Shown: positions 51,990 to 60,638 of the stretch, piece after piece
Layout of the letters: each line of letters starts with the position of its first letter
Numbering within the stretch: position 1 is the first letter of the stretch
The notes under the pieces: generated by a model
The model's input: only the letters and a program-made list of their open reading frames with translations
What the model was told of the DNA's origin: nothing
Databases searched by the model: none
Made by a program: the position numbers and the translations under genes
Source: Bog-877 sp050734135
Lineage (GTDB): Bacteria > Chloroflexota > Dormibacteria > Aeolococcales > Bog-877
Assembly: GCA_050734135.1 (NCBI GenBank)
Contig: JBOHUG010000114.1
Span: 118,839-182,838 of the forward strand
Length of the DNA stretch: 64,000 nt
Reading direction: 5' to 3'

Positions 51990-53141
51990 ATCTACCTTGA
52001 TCATGCCGCCACCACGCCCCTCAGACCTGAGGTGTTGGAGGCGATGGCTCCAGCGTGGCTGGGCAACTTCGGAAACCCCTCCAGCGTCCACGGCGCGGGG
52101 AGAGCCGCCCGGTCGCTGATCGACTCCGCTCGAGACCAGCTGGCGGAGGTGCTCAACGCCAGGCCCCGGGAGATCGTGTTCACCGGAGGCGGGAGCGAGG
52201 CCGACAACCTGGCGCTGCGCGGGGTGGCGCGCCGACTGGGCAACCGGGGGGGGCACCTGATCATCTCCGCGATCGAGCACGAAGCGGTATTGGAGACCGC
52301 CCGGGATCTCGGCGAGCTCGGCTTCGAGGTGACCGAATTGCAGGTGGACCAGGTGGGCCTGGTGTCGCCAGACGCGCTTCGAGAGGCGCTGCGCCCGGAC
52401 ACCCTGCTGGTCTCGGTGATGCTGGCCAATAACGAGGTCGGCACGATCGAACCGGTCCGCCAGCTGGCGGAGGTGACCCACGCCGATTCGCGAGCCGTCT
52501 TCCACACCGATGCCACCCAGGCGCTGGGGAAGCTCTCGCTGGATGTTCAGGAGCTGGGCGTGGATCTGCTGACGGTCTCCGCCCACAAGATCTACGGGCC
52601 AAAAGGGGTGGGCGCACTTTTCGCACGCCACGGGACGGCGATAGACCCGGTCATCACCGGCGGTGGGCAGGAGCGGACCCGTCGCTCGGGAACGGAGAAC
52701 GTCCCCGGGATCGTGGGCTTCGGGGCGGCGGTCCACCTGGCCGAGGCGGAACGAGAGCGGCAGATGCAGCGCCAGGGCGCCCTGAGCGCCGAGCTCCGGC
52801 ACCGCATACAGGCCGGGGTGCCGGACGCCATCCCCACCGGTGCCCCGGTCGGGGCGCGCCTTCCCAACTTCTGCACTTTCGCCGTGCCGGGAACCGAGGG
52901 CGAACTGCTCCTGCTGCGGCTGGATCGGGCCGGGATCTGCGGCTCGGCCGGTTCGGCCTGCACCAGCGGCTCGCTGGCCCCATCCCACGTCCTATTGGCG
53001 ATGGGCTTCTCGCCCCAACTCGCTTCCGCCCACCTACGGCTGACCCTGGGCCGGTCGACCACCGCCGAGGAGGTGGCGCTGGCCGGCGACCTGATCAGCC
53101 GGGAAATCGCCGCCCTCCGCCAGGGAGCTCTCGCCACATAG
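51990..53141 (+). CDS. Cysteine desulfurase, IscS/NifS type, apparent ATC start
   Basis: PLP enzyme supplying sulfur from cysteine. The N-terminal YLDHAATTPLRPEVLEAM, NPSSVHGAGR, FTGGGSEADN, SAIEHEAVLE, the PLP lysine in VSAHKIYGPKG and the active-site loop GSACTSGSLAPSHVL are all present. The family N-terminus begins at ATC 51990; the only canonical start in frame is TTG 52032, which would delete the conserved DHAATTP segment. No ATG/GTG/TTG exists between the preceding in-frame stop and 52032. 383 residues from the ATC. It may serve tRNA thiolation rather than SUF, which has its own sufS here. Confidence 0.88.
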   Translation: MYLDHAATTPLRPEVLEAMAPAWLGNFGNPSSVHGAGRAARSLIDSARDQLAEVLNARPREIVFTGGGSEADNLALRGVARRLGNRGGHLIISAIEHEAVLETARDLGELGFEVTELQVDQVGLVSPDALREALRPDTLLVSVMLANNEVGTIEPVRQLAEVTHADSRAVFHTDATQALGKLSLDVQELGVDLLTVSAHKIYGPKGVGALFARHGTAIDPVITGGGQERTRRSGTENVPGIVGFGAAVHLAEAERERQMQRQGALSAELRHRIQAGVPDAIPTGAPVGARLPNFCTFAVPGTEGELLLLRLDRAGICGSAGSACTSGSLAPSHVLLAMGFSPQLASAHLRLTLGRSTTAEEVALAGDLISREIAALRQGALAT

Positions 53142-53217
53142 GGGACGTGGCCGGGCCTACCGAGCCACCAGCAGTCCCGGGGCCGACTTCGGCAGACCCC
53201 GGCTGCGGTCCTGAGCC

Positions 53218-53223
53218 TAAAAT
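53218..53223 (+). promoter_or_regulatory. -10 element of the rrf2-suf promoter
   Basis: TAAAAT, exactly 6 nt before ATG 53230; leaderless spacing. This is where Rrf2 autoregulation would act. Confidence 0.5.
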
Positions 53224-53229
53224 ATGAGC

Positions 53230-53751
53230 ATGCCAGTCGGATTTACCGGCCCGACGCCCGTGGCGATGCGGATCTCCTCGCGGGCCCACTACGGGCTGCG
53301 GATGATGACCGAACTGGCGAAGGCGCACGGCGGGCCTCCGCTCAGCCTGGCCGAGATCTCCCGCCGCGAAGGCATGCCACAGGCCTACCTCGAGCAGCTG
53401 GTCGCGCCACTCCGCCGGGCCGGTATCGTCGATGGGACTCGGGGCTTGCATGGTGGCTATCGACTTGCCCGCCCTCCCCAGGACGTGACGGTTCTTGAGA
53501 TCGTCGAGCTCATGGAAGGCCCGGTGGCGCCGGTGGAGTGCCTGGCTGAAAACTACCAATCCGGAAGCTGCTCCCGAGAGCCGGAATGTCTCAGCCGGCC
53601 ACTGTGGGGCCGGTTGCAGCAGGCGGTGCAGCAGGTTCTGGGGGGGACCACCCTCGAGGACATGATGCGGGAGCCGGGGTTCTTCGAACCGGAGTGCCCG
53701 GTCGCCAGCCTGACGTCTCAGCCGGCCCAGCGACAGCCTGCCGGTGTCTGA
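53230..53751 (+). CDS. Rrf2-family Fe-S-sensing regulator of the suf operon
   Basis: 173 residues. Winged helix with RISSRAHYGLRMMTELA, SLAEISRREGMPQAYLEQL and GLHGGYRLARPP, followed by three cysteines spaced C-x9-C-x5-C in the region that holds the [2Fe-2S] cluster in IscR/NsrR. It probably represses suf when clusters are sufficient. ATG 53230 by leaderless spacing; ATG 53224 is part of the spacer. Its end overlaps sufC by 8 nt. Confidence 0.88.
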   Translation: MPVGFTGPTPVAMRISSRAHYGLRMMTELAKAHGGPPLSLAEISRREGMPQAYLEQLVAPLRRAGIVDGTRGLHGGYRLARPPQDVTVLEIVELMEGPVAPVECLAENYQSGSCSREPECLSRPLWGRLQQAVQQVLGGTTLEDMMREPGFFEPECPVASLTSQPAQRQPAGV

Positions 53752-54541
53752 AGCCGCCCCGCAGCGGACCCAGTTGGAGGTTCGCGACCTCCACGTCGCG
53801 GTCGATGGCAAGCAGATCCTCTCGGGGGTGAGCCTCTCGGTCCCCCAGGGCGAGGTGCACGCCCTGATGGGCCCGAATGGAGCGGGCAAGACCAGCCTTG
53901 GGTACGCCGTAATGGGCCATCCCAAGTACCAGGTGACTGGCGGTGAGATTCGCTGGAAGGACAAGAGCCTGATCGGGATGCTGCCCGAGGACCGGGCCAG
54001 GATGGGTCTCTTCCTGAGCCTTCAGTATCCGACTGCCATTCCCGGGGTGACCACCGTCAACTTCCTGCGGGCGGCTCTCAAGGGCCAGGGTAAATCGCTG
54101 CCCGCGCGCGACTTCTTGAAGCTGGTGCGCGAGCAGATGACGGCGCTCAAGATGGACCACGCCTTCATGTCGCGCTACATCAATGACAACTTCTCCGGCG
54201 GGGAGAAGAAGCGGATGGAGATCGTCCAGTTGGCCGTGCTCCGCCCCGAGCTGGCCATTCTCGACGAAACCGACAGTGGCCTGGACGTCGACGCCCTCCG
54301 CACCGTCGCCGAAGGGGTCAACCGGGTACGGAGCAACGGGATGGGGGTCCTGATCATCACCCACTACCAACGGATCCTGGAATACATCAAGCCCGATCAA
54401 GTGCATGTGATGGCGGCCGGACGCGTGATTGCCTCGGGGGGTGGGGAACTTGTCGACCAGATCGAGAAGGACGGCTACGACCCCATGTTGCGCGAGGCCG
54501 GGTTAGACATCGATGCTGCGGCGGCAGCCGCGGCAGGGTAA
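53744..54541 (+). CDS. sufC: Fe-S assembly ATPase SufC
   Basis: ABC-type ATPase of SufBCD. Walker A GPNGAGKTSL, signature SGGEKKRMEI, Walker B LAILDETDSGLDVDAL, and the SufC-typical GLFLSLQYPTAIPGVT. 265 residues. GTG start within the rrf2 3' end. Confidence 0.95.
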   Translation: MSEAAPQRTQLEVRDLHVAVDGKQILSGVSLSVPQGEVHALMGPNGAGKTSLGYAVMGHPKYQVTGGEIRWKDKSLIGMLPEDRARMGLFLSLQYPTAIPGVTTVNFLRAALKGQGKSLPARDFLKLVREQMTALKMDHAFMSRYINDNFSGGEKKRMEIVQLAVLRPELAILDETDSGLDVDALRTVAEGVNRVRSNGMGVLIITHYQRILEYIKPDQVHVMAAGRVIASGGGELVDQIEKDGYDPMLREAGLDIDAAAAAAAG

Positions 54542-54601
54542 AATACCTACAAACAGGTCGGAATACCTCCTCTCGGTGGGGATGAAGCGAGGAAGGACCA
54601 A

Positions 54602-56002
54602 ATGGCAGTCGCCGCAAAGGACCTGACCAAGGACTACAAGTACGGCTTCAATGACGGCGACGAGTTCGTCTTCCGGGCCGAGCGTGGGCTCTCACCCGAA
54701 GTGGTGGCGGACATCTCCCGGCGGAAGTCGGAGCCCGAGTGGATGCTCGAGTTCCGGCTCAAGGCCCTTGAGCACTTCCGGAAGCGGCCGATGCCGAGCT
54801 GGGGCGCCGATCTGAGCGGGATAGATTTCGACGACATTTACTACTACGTGCGCCCGGCCGAGGAGCAGGGTCGCACCTGGGACGAGGTGCCTGAGGGCAT
54901 CAAGCGGACCTTCGATCGACTGGGGATTCCCGAGGCGGAGCGCAAGTTCCTGGCCGGGGTTTCGGCCCAATACGAGAGCGAGGTCGTCTACCACTCTATC
55001 CGAGAGGATCTGGAGAAGCTGGGCGTCCTCTTCTGCGACTGCGACACCGGGCTGAGGGAACACCCAGAGATCTTCCGCAAGTATTTCGGGACCGTGATTC
55101 CGCCCAACGACAACAAGTTCGCGGCACTGAACTCGGCCGTTTGGTCCGGTGGCTCCTTCGTGTACGTTCCCAAGGGTGTCCGGGTCGAGATTCCCCTCCA
55201 GGCCTACTTCCGGATCAACACCGAGAGCATGGGTCAGTTCGAGCGGACCCTGATCATCGCCGAGGAAGGCAGCTTCGTCCACTACATCGAGGGTTGCACG
55301 GCGCCTACCTACAGCAAGGATTCGCTCCACTCGGCGGTGGTCGAGATCATTGCCATGCCCAACGCGCAGGTGCGCTACACCACCATCCAAAACTGGTCCA
55401 ACAACGTCTACAACCTGGTCACCAAGCGAGCGATCGCCAAAGAGCACTCGGTGGTGGAGTGGATCGACGGCAACCTGGGCAGCAAGGTGACCATGAAGTA
55501 CCCCTCGATCTACCTGATGGGTGAGGGAGCCCACGGTGAAGTGCTATCGGTGGCCTTTGCCGGCGACGGCCAGCACCAGGACGCTGGGGCCAAAGTAATC
55601 CACGTCGCGCCCAATACCACCAGCACCATCGTCAGCAAGTCGGTCAGCAAGGGCACGGGACGGACCTCCTACCGAGGTCACCTGAAGGTCTTCCCGAAGG
55701 CTCATGACGTGAAGTCCAGCGTGCGCTGCGACGCGCTCCTGCTCGACGAACAGGCCCGGAGCGACACCTACCCCTACATGGACGTCGAGGCAGAGGATGT
55801 TCAGATCGGTCACGAGGCGACAGTGAGCAAGGTCGGCGACGAGCAGCTCTTCTATCTGCAGGCGCGGGGCATCTCTGAGCAGGAGGCGACCGCGATGATC
55901 GTCAACGGCTTTATCGAGCCCTTCGTCAAGGAACTGCCGATGGAGTACGCGCTGGAGCTCAACCGATTGATCTCCTTGCAGATGGAAGGCAGCGTCGGGT
56001 GA
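54602..56002 (+). CDS. sufB: Fe-S assembly scaffold SufB
   Basis: Beta-helical scaffold with SufC and SufD. GVRVEIPLQAYFRINTE, EEGSFVHYIEGCTAP, NWSNNVYNLVTKRA and the C-terminal LQARGISEQEATAMIVNGFIEP are diagnostic. 466 residues. AGGAAGG upstream of the ATG; 60 nt after sufC. Confidence 0.96.
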   Translation: MAVAAKDLTKDYKYGFNDGDEFVFRAERGLSPEVVADISRRKSEPEWMLEFRLKALEHFRKRPMPSWGADLSGIDFDDIYYYVRPAEEQGRTWDEVPEGIKRTFDRLGIPEAERKFLAGVSAQYESEVVYHSIREDLEKLGVLFCDCDTGLREHPEIFRKYFGTVIPPNDNKFAALNSAVWSGGSFVYVPKGVRVEIPLQAYFRINTESMGQFERTLIIAEEGSFVHYIEGCTAPTYSKDSLHSAVVEIIAMPNAQVRYTTIQNWSNNVYNLVTKRAIAKEHSVVEWIDGNLGSKVTMKYPSIYLMGEGAHGEVLSVAFAGDGQHQDAGAKVIHVAPNTTSTIVSKSVSKGTGRTSYRGHLKVFPKAHDVKSSVRCDALLLDEQARSDTYPYMDVEAEDVQIGHEATVSKVGDEQLFYLQARGISEQEATAMIVNGFIEPFVKELPMEYALELNRLISLQMEGSVG

Positions 56003-56053
56003 GACAGCCGCCGCCGCAGAGAGCACTTTGCCCTCGGAGCAGCTGAGCCGGTC

Positions 56054-57415
56054 TTGACCGTGACCGCCGAGTCCTCTCGGCTCAGCCGGGAGGAGGCAAG
56101 CCCAGTCGCCCTGGCCGGCGGGGATCCCGCTTGGCTGGCCAGCCTGCGCCAGACGGCGCTGGCCGCCTATCGTGAAGCTCCCTGGCCGTCTTCGACCCGC
56201 GACGAAGACTGGCGGCGAACCCCTCAGATCGACAAGCTCGACCCAGCCAAGTTCTCAGAACCTCAACCTCTCGGCGAGGGAGAGCTTCCTCCGTACCTGC
56301 AGTCGGCCCTACGGGGTCCGCTCTCCGCCGGCGAGGTGTCCACGGTCGTGATCTCGGATGAGCGGGGCAACCTGAGACCACCTGGGTCCGCGACCCCTAC
56401 CGGCAAGGAGGCCGCTCGGGCGCTGGCGCCCGGCCTCGCGTCCGAGGGTGCGGTCTGGCAGTCTGTCGCAGGGAAGATCGCCGCGCCAGGGCTCCGCAAG
56501 TTGGTCTCCCTCAACACGGTTCGGACCCGGGGTGGAGCGTGCGTCCATATCGGCAGGGACCAGCATCCGGCGGGATACGTTCGGCTCCTGCACGGAGTGA
56601 GCCACGGCAGCGCTAGCTTTCCCCGCACGCTGATCAAGCTGGAGGTGGGGGCGAGCCTGACCCTGGTCGAGGAGTGGCTGTCGCCGGATGGGGAGCCCCT
56701 GCTGCTTTCACCCGTGGTGGAGGTGGAGCTGGCGCGCGGTGCCCATCTGACTCACGTTTTCTTCCAGCAGTGCGGTGACCAAACCGTGCTGCAATCAACA
56801 GTCCGCGCCCACGTGGGTCAGGAGGCTCACTATGACGTGCGCTGGAACATGGTCGGATCCGCCTGGCAGAAGTCGTATTACGAAGTCCTGATGCTGGGAG
56901 AGGGTTCGGACACGCGACTGGTTGGGCTCTGTGTCGGCCGTCAGCGCCAGCACTATGACGTGCAGACCCTGCAGGACCATCTCGCCCGGGGCGCGGTCAG
57001 TGACCTGCTCTACCGGGTGGCGGTTGCCGATCGCTCGCGGTCGGTGTACGCCGGCCTGATCCGGGTCGAGGAAGGGGCTCAGAAAACCAACGCCTACGTG
57101 CAGAACCGCAATCTCCTGCTGAGTCCACAGGCCAAATCCGACAGCAATCCCACCTTAGAAATCCTCGCTAACGACGTGCGCTGCACCCACGGCTCCACCG
57201 CCGGCCGCATCGACGACAACCAGCTCTTTTACTGCGAGAGCCGCGGCATCGAGCGTCAGCAGGCGCGACGCCTGATCGCCGAGGGATTCTTCGCAGATGT
57301 GGTCGACTCCTTCCCCGAAGGGACTCTCCGAGAGTGGGGCCGGGGGGTGCTGCTGGCGGCGTTGGAGGAGCTAGCCAGTTCCGGGGCCCTGGCCGGCACC
57401 AGTCCAGCCGGCTGA
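56054..57415 (+). CDS. sufD: Fe-S assembly protein SufD
   Basis: SufB paralog. 453 residues; C-terminal QNRNLLLSPQAKSDSNPTLEI, VRCTHGSTAGRIDDNQLFYCESRGI and ARRLIAEGFFADVVDSFP are conserved. TTG start. The stop overlaps the Rieske ATG by one base (TGATG). Confidence 0.94.
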   Translation: MTVTAESSRLSREEASPVALAGGDPAWLASLRQTALAAYREAPWPSSTRDEDWRRTPQIDKLDPAKFSEPQPLGEGELPPYLQSALRGPLSAGEVSTVVISDERGNLRPPGSATPTGKEAARALAPGLASEGAVWQSVAGKIAAPGLRKLVSLNTVRTRGGACVHIGRDQHPAGYVRLLHGVSHGSASFPRTLIKLEVGASLTLVEEWLSPDGEPLLLSPVVEVELARGAHLTHVFFQQCGDQTVLQSTVRAHVGQEAHYDVRWNMVGSAWQKSYYEVLMLGEGSDTRLVGLCVGRQRQHYDVQTLQDHLARGAVSDLLYRVAVADRSRSVYAGLIRVEEGAQKTNAYVQNRNLLLSPQAKSDSNPTLEILANDVRCTHGSTAGRIDDNQLFYCESRGIERQQARRLIAEGFFADVVDSFPEGTLREWGRGVLLAALEELASSGALAGTSPAG

Positions 57416-57744
57416 TGGCGGAGTGGATCCAGATCTGCGACGCGGAGGCCATCCCTCCGGGGCACGCCGCCCGGGTCGAGATCGGGGACCTGCCGATCGC
57501 GGTCTTCAACGTCAACGGCGAATTTCACTGTCTGGACGACACCTGCAGTCACGCCATGGCGTCCCTTTCTGAAGGGGAGCTTCATCCCAAGAGCTGCGCC
57601 ATCGAGTGCCCGCTGCATGGCAGCCAGTTCGACCTGGTGACCGGGGAGCCAATCGGTCTTCCCGCTGTGGAGCCGGTGAGAGTACATCAGGTTGAATTGA
57701 GGGGTGGGGCGCTGTGGGTGGCGCTGAGCGAGGAAGAGGTGTGA
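57415..57744 (+). CDS. Rieske [2Fe-2S] ferredoxin of the suf operon
   Basis: 109 residues. Rieske ligands are in CSHAMASL (C-x-H) and CPLHGSQF (C-x2-H). It resembles non-heme dioxygenase-type ferredoxins, with FNVNGEFHCLDD before box 1. Placed between sufD and sufS, it may carry electrons or act as a cluster client. ATG overlaps sufD; the stop overlaps sufS as GTGA. Confidence 0.92.
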   Translation: MAEWIQICDAEAIPPGHAARVEIGDLPIAVFNVNGEFHCLDDTCSHAMASLSEGELHPKSCAIECPLHGSQFDLVTGEPIGLPAVEPVRVHQVELRGGALWVALSEEEV

Positions 57745-58976
57745 TCCCGGCGCCGGCTCTTGACGCCGTTCGGGTGCGCGCTGACTTTCCTATCCTGCAG
57801 GAGCAGGTAAACGGGCGCCAGCTGGTGTACTTGGACAGCGCGGCGACGTCCCAGAAGCCGGAGCCGGTGATCGAGGCGGTATCTGACTACTACCGTCACG
57901 CCAACGCCAACGTCCACCGCGGAGTCCACGTCCTGGGGGAGCGGGCGACCGAGATCTTCGAGGGAGCTCGGGAGTCGGTCGCGCGCCTAGTGGGGGCCGA
58001 TCCTCGGGGTGTGGTGTTCGTTCGCAACACGACCGAGGGAATCAACCTGGTGGCCCAGGTATTCGCCCGGGAGCGTTTCGGTCCCCAAGACCGGATCGTC
58101 TGTACCGAGATGGAGCACCACTCCAATCTGGTGCCCTGGCAGCGGGTCCGGGACCAGACCGGATGCCAGTTGGAGTACATTCCGGTCACGCCGGAAGGGC
58201 GGCTCGACCGGGAGGCCACTGCCCGTCTACTGCGAGCTCCCACCCGCCTCTTGGCGGTGGCGCACGTGAGCAACGTGCTGGGAACCATCAATCCCGTGGG
58301 CGATCTGATCGCCCGGGCACACGCGGAGGGAATTACGGTTTTAGTGGACGGCGCCCAGGCAGTGCCGCACATGCCGGTCGACATGGAACTGCTCGGCGCC
58401 GACTTCTATGCCTTCTCTGCCCACAAAATGTGCGGGCCCACGGGAATCGGCGTCCTCTACGGCCGGCCCGAACTTCTGGAAGAGATGCCGCCCTTCCTGA
58501 CCGGCGGGTCAATGATCTCGGTGGTGACCCTGGAGCAGACGACCTGGGACGTGGTACCCCACAAGTTCGAGGCGGGCACACCGGACATCGCCGGCGCCGC
58601 CGGACTGTTGGCCGCGGTCACCTATCTGGAGGAGGTGACCATGCCGGCCATCTTCCGCCACGGGTCGGAGCTCACCGAGTACGCCGACGAGAGGCTCTCC
58701 GAGGTCCCCGGTCTGACTCGCTACGGTCCCCAGGGACCGGATCAGCTGGGGATCGTTTCCTTCAACCTGGACGGTATCCACCCCCACGACGTGGGCACTA
58801 TCGTGGACCGTCAGGGGGTCGCGGTCAGGGCTGGGCACCACTGTTGTCAACCGCTGATGCGGCGGTTGGGAGTCGCGGCCACCACTAGGGCGAGCTTCTA
58901 CTTGTACAACACGCGCGACGACGTGGACCGTTTGATCGAAGCGCTGGGCGAGGCCAACCGCATCTTTCGCAGCTGA
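57741..58976 (+). CDS. sufS: Cysteine desulfurase SufS
   Basis: Group II desulfurase. DSAATSQKPEPVIEA, NTTEGINLVA, EMEHHSNLVPWQ, the PLP lysine in FSAHKMCGPTGIGVLYG, and RAGHHCCQPLMRR with the active cysteine (two adjacent Cys where most have C-A). 411 residues. GTG 57741 overlaps the Rieske stop; no sufU/sufE is found after it. The 3' end overlaps the MoaD-like gene antisense by 92 nt. Confidence 0.95.
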   Translation: MIPAPALDAVRVRADFPILQEQVNGRQLVYLDSAATSQKPEPVIEAVSDYYRHANANVHRGVHVLGERATEIFEGARESVARLVGADPRGVVFVRNTTEGINLVAQVFARERFGPQDRIVCTEMEHHSNLVPWQRVRDQTGCQLEYIPVTPEGRLDREATARLLRAPTRLLAVAHVSNVLGTINPVGDLIARAHAEGITVLVDGAQAVPHMPVDMELLGADFYAFSAHKMCGPTGIGVLYGRPELLEEMPPFLTGGSMISVVTLEQTTWDVVPHKFEAGTPDIAGAAGLLAAVTYLEEVTMPAIFRHGSELTEYADERLSEVPGLTRYGPQGPDQLGIVSFNLDGIHPHDVGTIVDRQGVAVRAGHHCCQPLMRRLGVAATTRASFYLYNTRDDVDRLIEALGEANRIFRS

Positions 58977-59265
58977 AACCGCCGCCCGAACCGCCGCTCA
59001 CCGATTGCAGGGTCGTGATGCGATCGCCGTCGGCTACCGGAATCGCCAGTTCGGCATCCCCGCGAACCAGACTTTGGTTGTGGAACACGTTGACGTCTTT
59101 GTGGGGCCGTCCGTGTTCATCAGCCAGGTGGGTTTGCAGCAAGGGATGGCGCAGCACGGCGGCGTCGAGGGCGGCTTGGACCGTGGTAACGGTCACCGAG
59201 AACGCCCCTTCTCCCTTGGCGAAATCCCGCAATAGCCCGGGGATCCACACCTTGACCATCGCCAT
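58885..59265 (-). CDS. MoaD/ThiS-family protein with a C-terminal extension
   Basis: About 126 residues. The first ~94 are a ubiquitin-like MoaD/ThiS fold (KVWIPGLLRDFAKGEG..., DVNVFHNQSLVRG, VADGDRITTLQSVSGG), which should end at the activatable diglycine. Here translation continues past SGGSGGG for about 30 Arg/Cys-rich residues that are antisense to sufS. The extension would block C-terminal activation unless removed. ATG 59265 overlaps the end of the broken BNR gene (TGATG). Confidence 0.65.
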   Translation of the reverse strand: MAMVKVWIPGLLRDFAKGEGAFSVTVTTVQAALDAAVLRHPLLQTHLADEHGRPHKDVNVFHNQSLVRGDAELAIPVADGDRITTLQSVSGGSGGGFSCERCGWPRPALRSNGPRRRACCTSRSSP

Positions 59266-60342
59266 CACTCAGTCGCAACCGCGCCCGCAGAGAGTCCCCA
59301 GGTAAACGGCGCCAACTGTCTCCGGCATCCCTGGTCGCGAAGCGCTCGCCACTTTTGGTGCCGAAGTAAACCGACGATGCATCGCCGATCCCCGCCGTCA
59401 GGGCATCGCGAAGAACGGCTCCGTAATTGCTCGTCGGCAGGCCCTCCCCGGACGCCTCCCAACTGTCGCCGTAATTCTGCGGTTGGTAGGCCCAGGGACG
59501 TCCATCCACGGGGATCCTGATTTCGTCGCTGGTGAGTGGCACGACGAAGAGGGTTGAAGGCGAGCGTTCGAGGGCGGTCATCCCAAAACCGCACCGTGAC
59601 GGCAGACCGGTTTCGATGCGCCTCCGGTTGCCCCCGGCATCGAAAGAGCGATACACGCCGGTATGGTTCTGCTGGTAGAGAGGGTCTGGACCATTGGGAT
59701 CGAGCACCAACCGGTGGACATAGCGGTTGAGCTCGGAGTACTTGGGTTCCTCGGCCTCAATTACGGCAGAGACACCCTGGTTCTTGAGGTTCCGGGTGAC
59801 CCCGTCACTGTCGCTGCGAAGGGTGCCGACCGAGGGGATTCCGATCGTGATCCGGCCTGGCCGGAGACGGTGCGAGAGATCCGAGTCCAAGCACAATCCG
59901 CCAAAGCCGTCCAACCAACCGGCCTTCGGGGGATGGTCAGTGATCGAAGTGTACTCGCGCCGAGTCAAGGCCCAGTCGTCCCATCGAAAGAGCCCCGCCT
60001 GGGCTAGCCCGGCGACCAGGTCGTCGGAACCGGCCCGCCGGTGCAGAGTCCAGATCCTCTCTACCGTTGGCCGCTCCTCCCCGCTGCGGAATCCCGGCCC
60101 CGAACCAACCGGCCCCCAGGTCTCGCCGAGGTCGAGGCTACGCCGGACGTGGGGTCCGGACACGGAGCTGGTCAATCCAGCAGGAGCTCGAAGCGGCCAT
60201 CCCGCGGCTCGATGGCGACGGTAGTGGACTCCCAGCCAGCCAGGAACGGTCCCCGGCGCCCCCTGTCTGCCGAGTTCGGATCCGCACCCAGTTGGTCGAG
60301 AACGAACAGCCCTTTGACGGTACCAACCACCACGGTTCTGAT
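59265..60342 (-). pseudogene. Frameshifted BNR/sialidase-like repeat protein
   Basis: Homologous to the WD40/YVTN/BNR-like 'exo-alpha-sialidase' family that commonly precedes MoaD-like genes. The N-terminal TVVVGTVKGLFVLDQ (from ATC 60342, or GTG) runs in one frame to a stop at 60172. The middle (GPHVRRSLDLGETW, LYQQNHTGVYRSFDAGG, VVPLTSDEIRIPVDGR, VYFGTKSGERFATRDAGDSW) is in a second frame, and the C-terminus, ending AVATE just before moaD, is in a third. Family comparison places shifts near 60180 and near 59300. GGAG lies 8 nt before the ATC. Confidence 0.7.
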
Positions 60343-60638
60343 TCGGCTTTCTCCAAGACCCGGCCGCTGGGGCGCAGCTGAGCGAGGCCCCCGGCAGGGC
60401 CGCGACCATGATCCGATGCTCGCGATCCGGTGCTGGAGCAGTTCGAGTGCCCCCGGTCGGCCGCCGGCGGCTCCACTCCGAGTTGCTCCGGCCGCAGTCT
60501 TGGTGGTCACAGACTGATCTCCGCCGCGGTGTCGGGACAATTGCCGGGCGTGAGCGGCGAAAAGAACTAAACCCAGTGCCTCCTCTCAGCTGCCGCACTC
60601 GGTCCCGTCAGCAATGTCCAATCTCGGCTCCGGGCGCA

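Noticed and set aside
59120..60598. Intact 492-residue BNR protein
   Set aside because: The long frame begins and ends in out-of-frame sequence; homologous N- and C-termini lie in other frames, so it is treated as a pseudogene.
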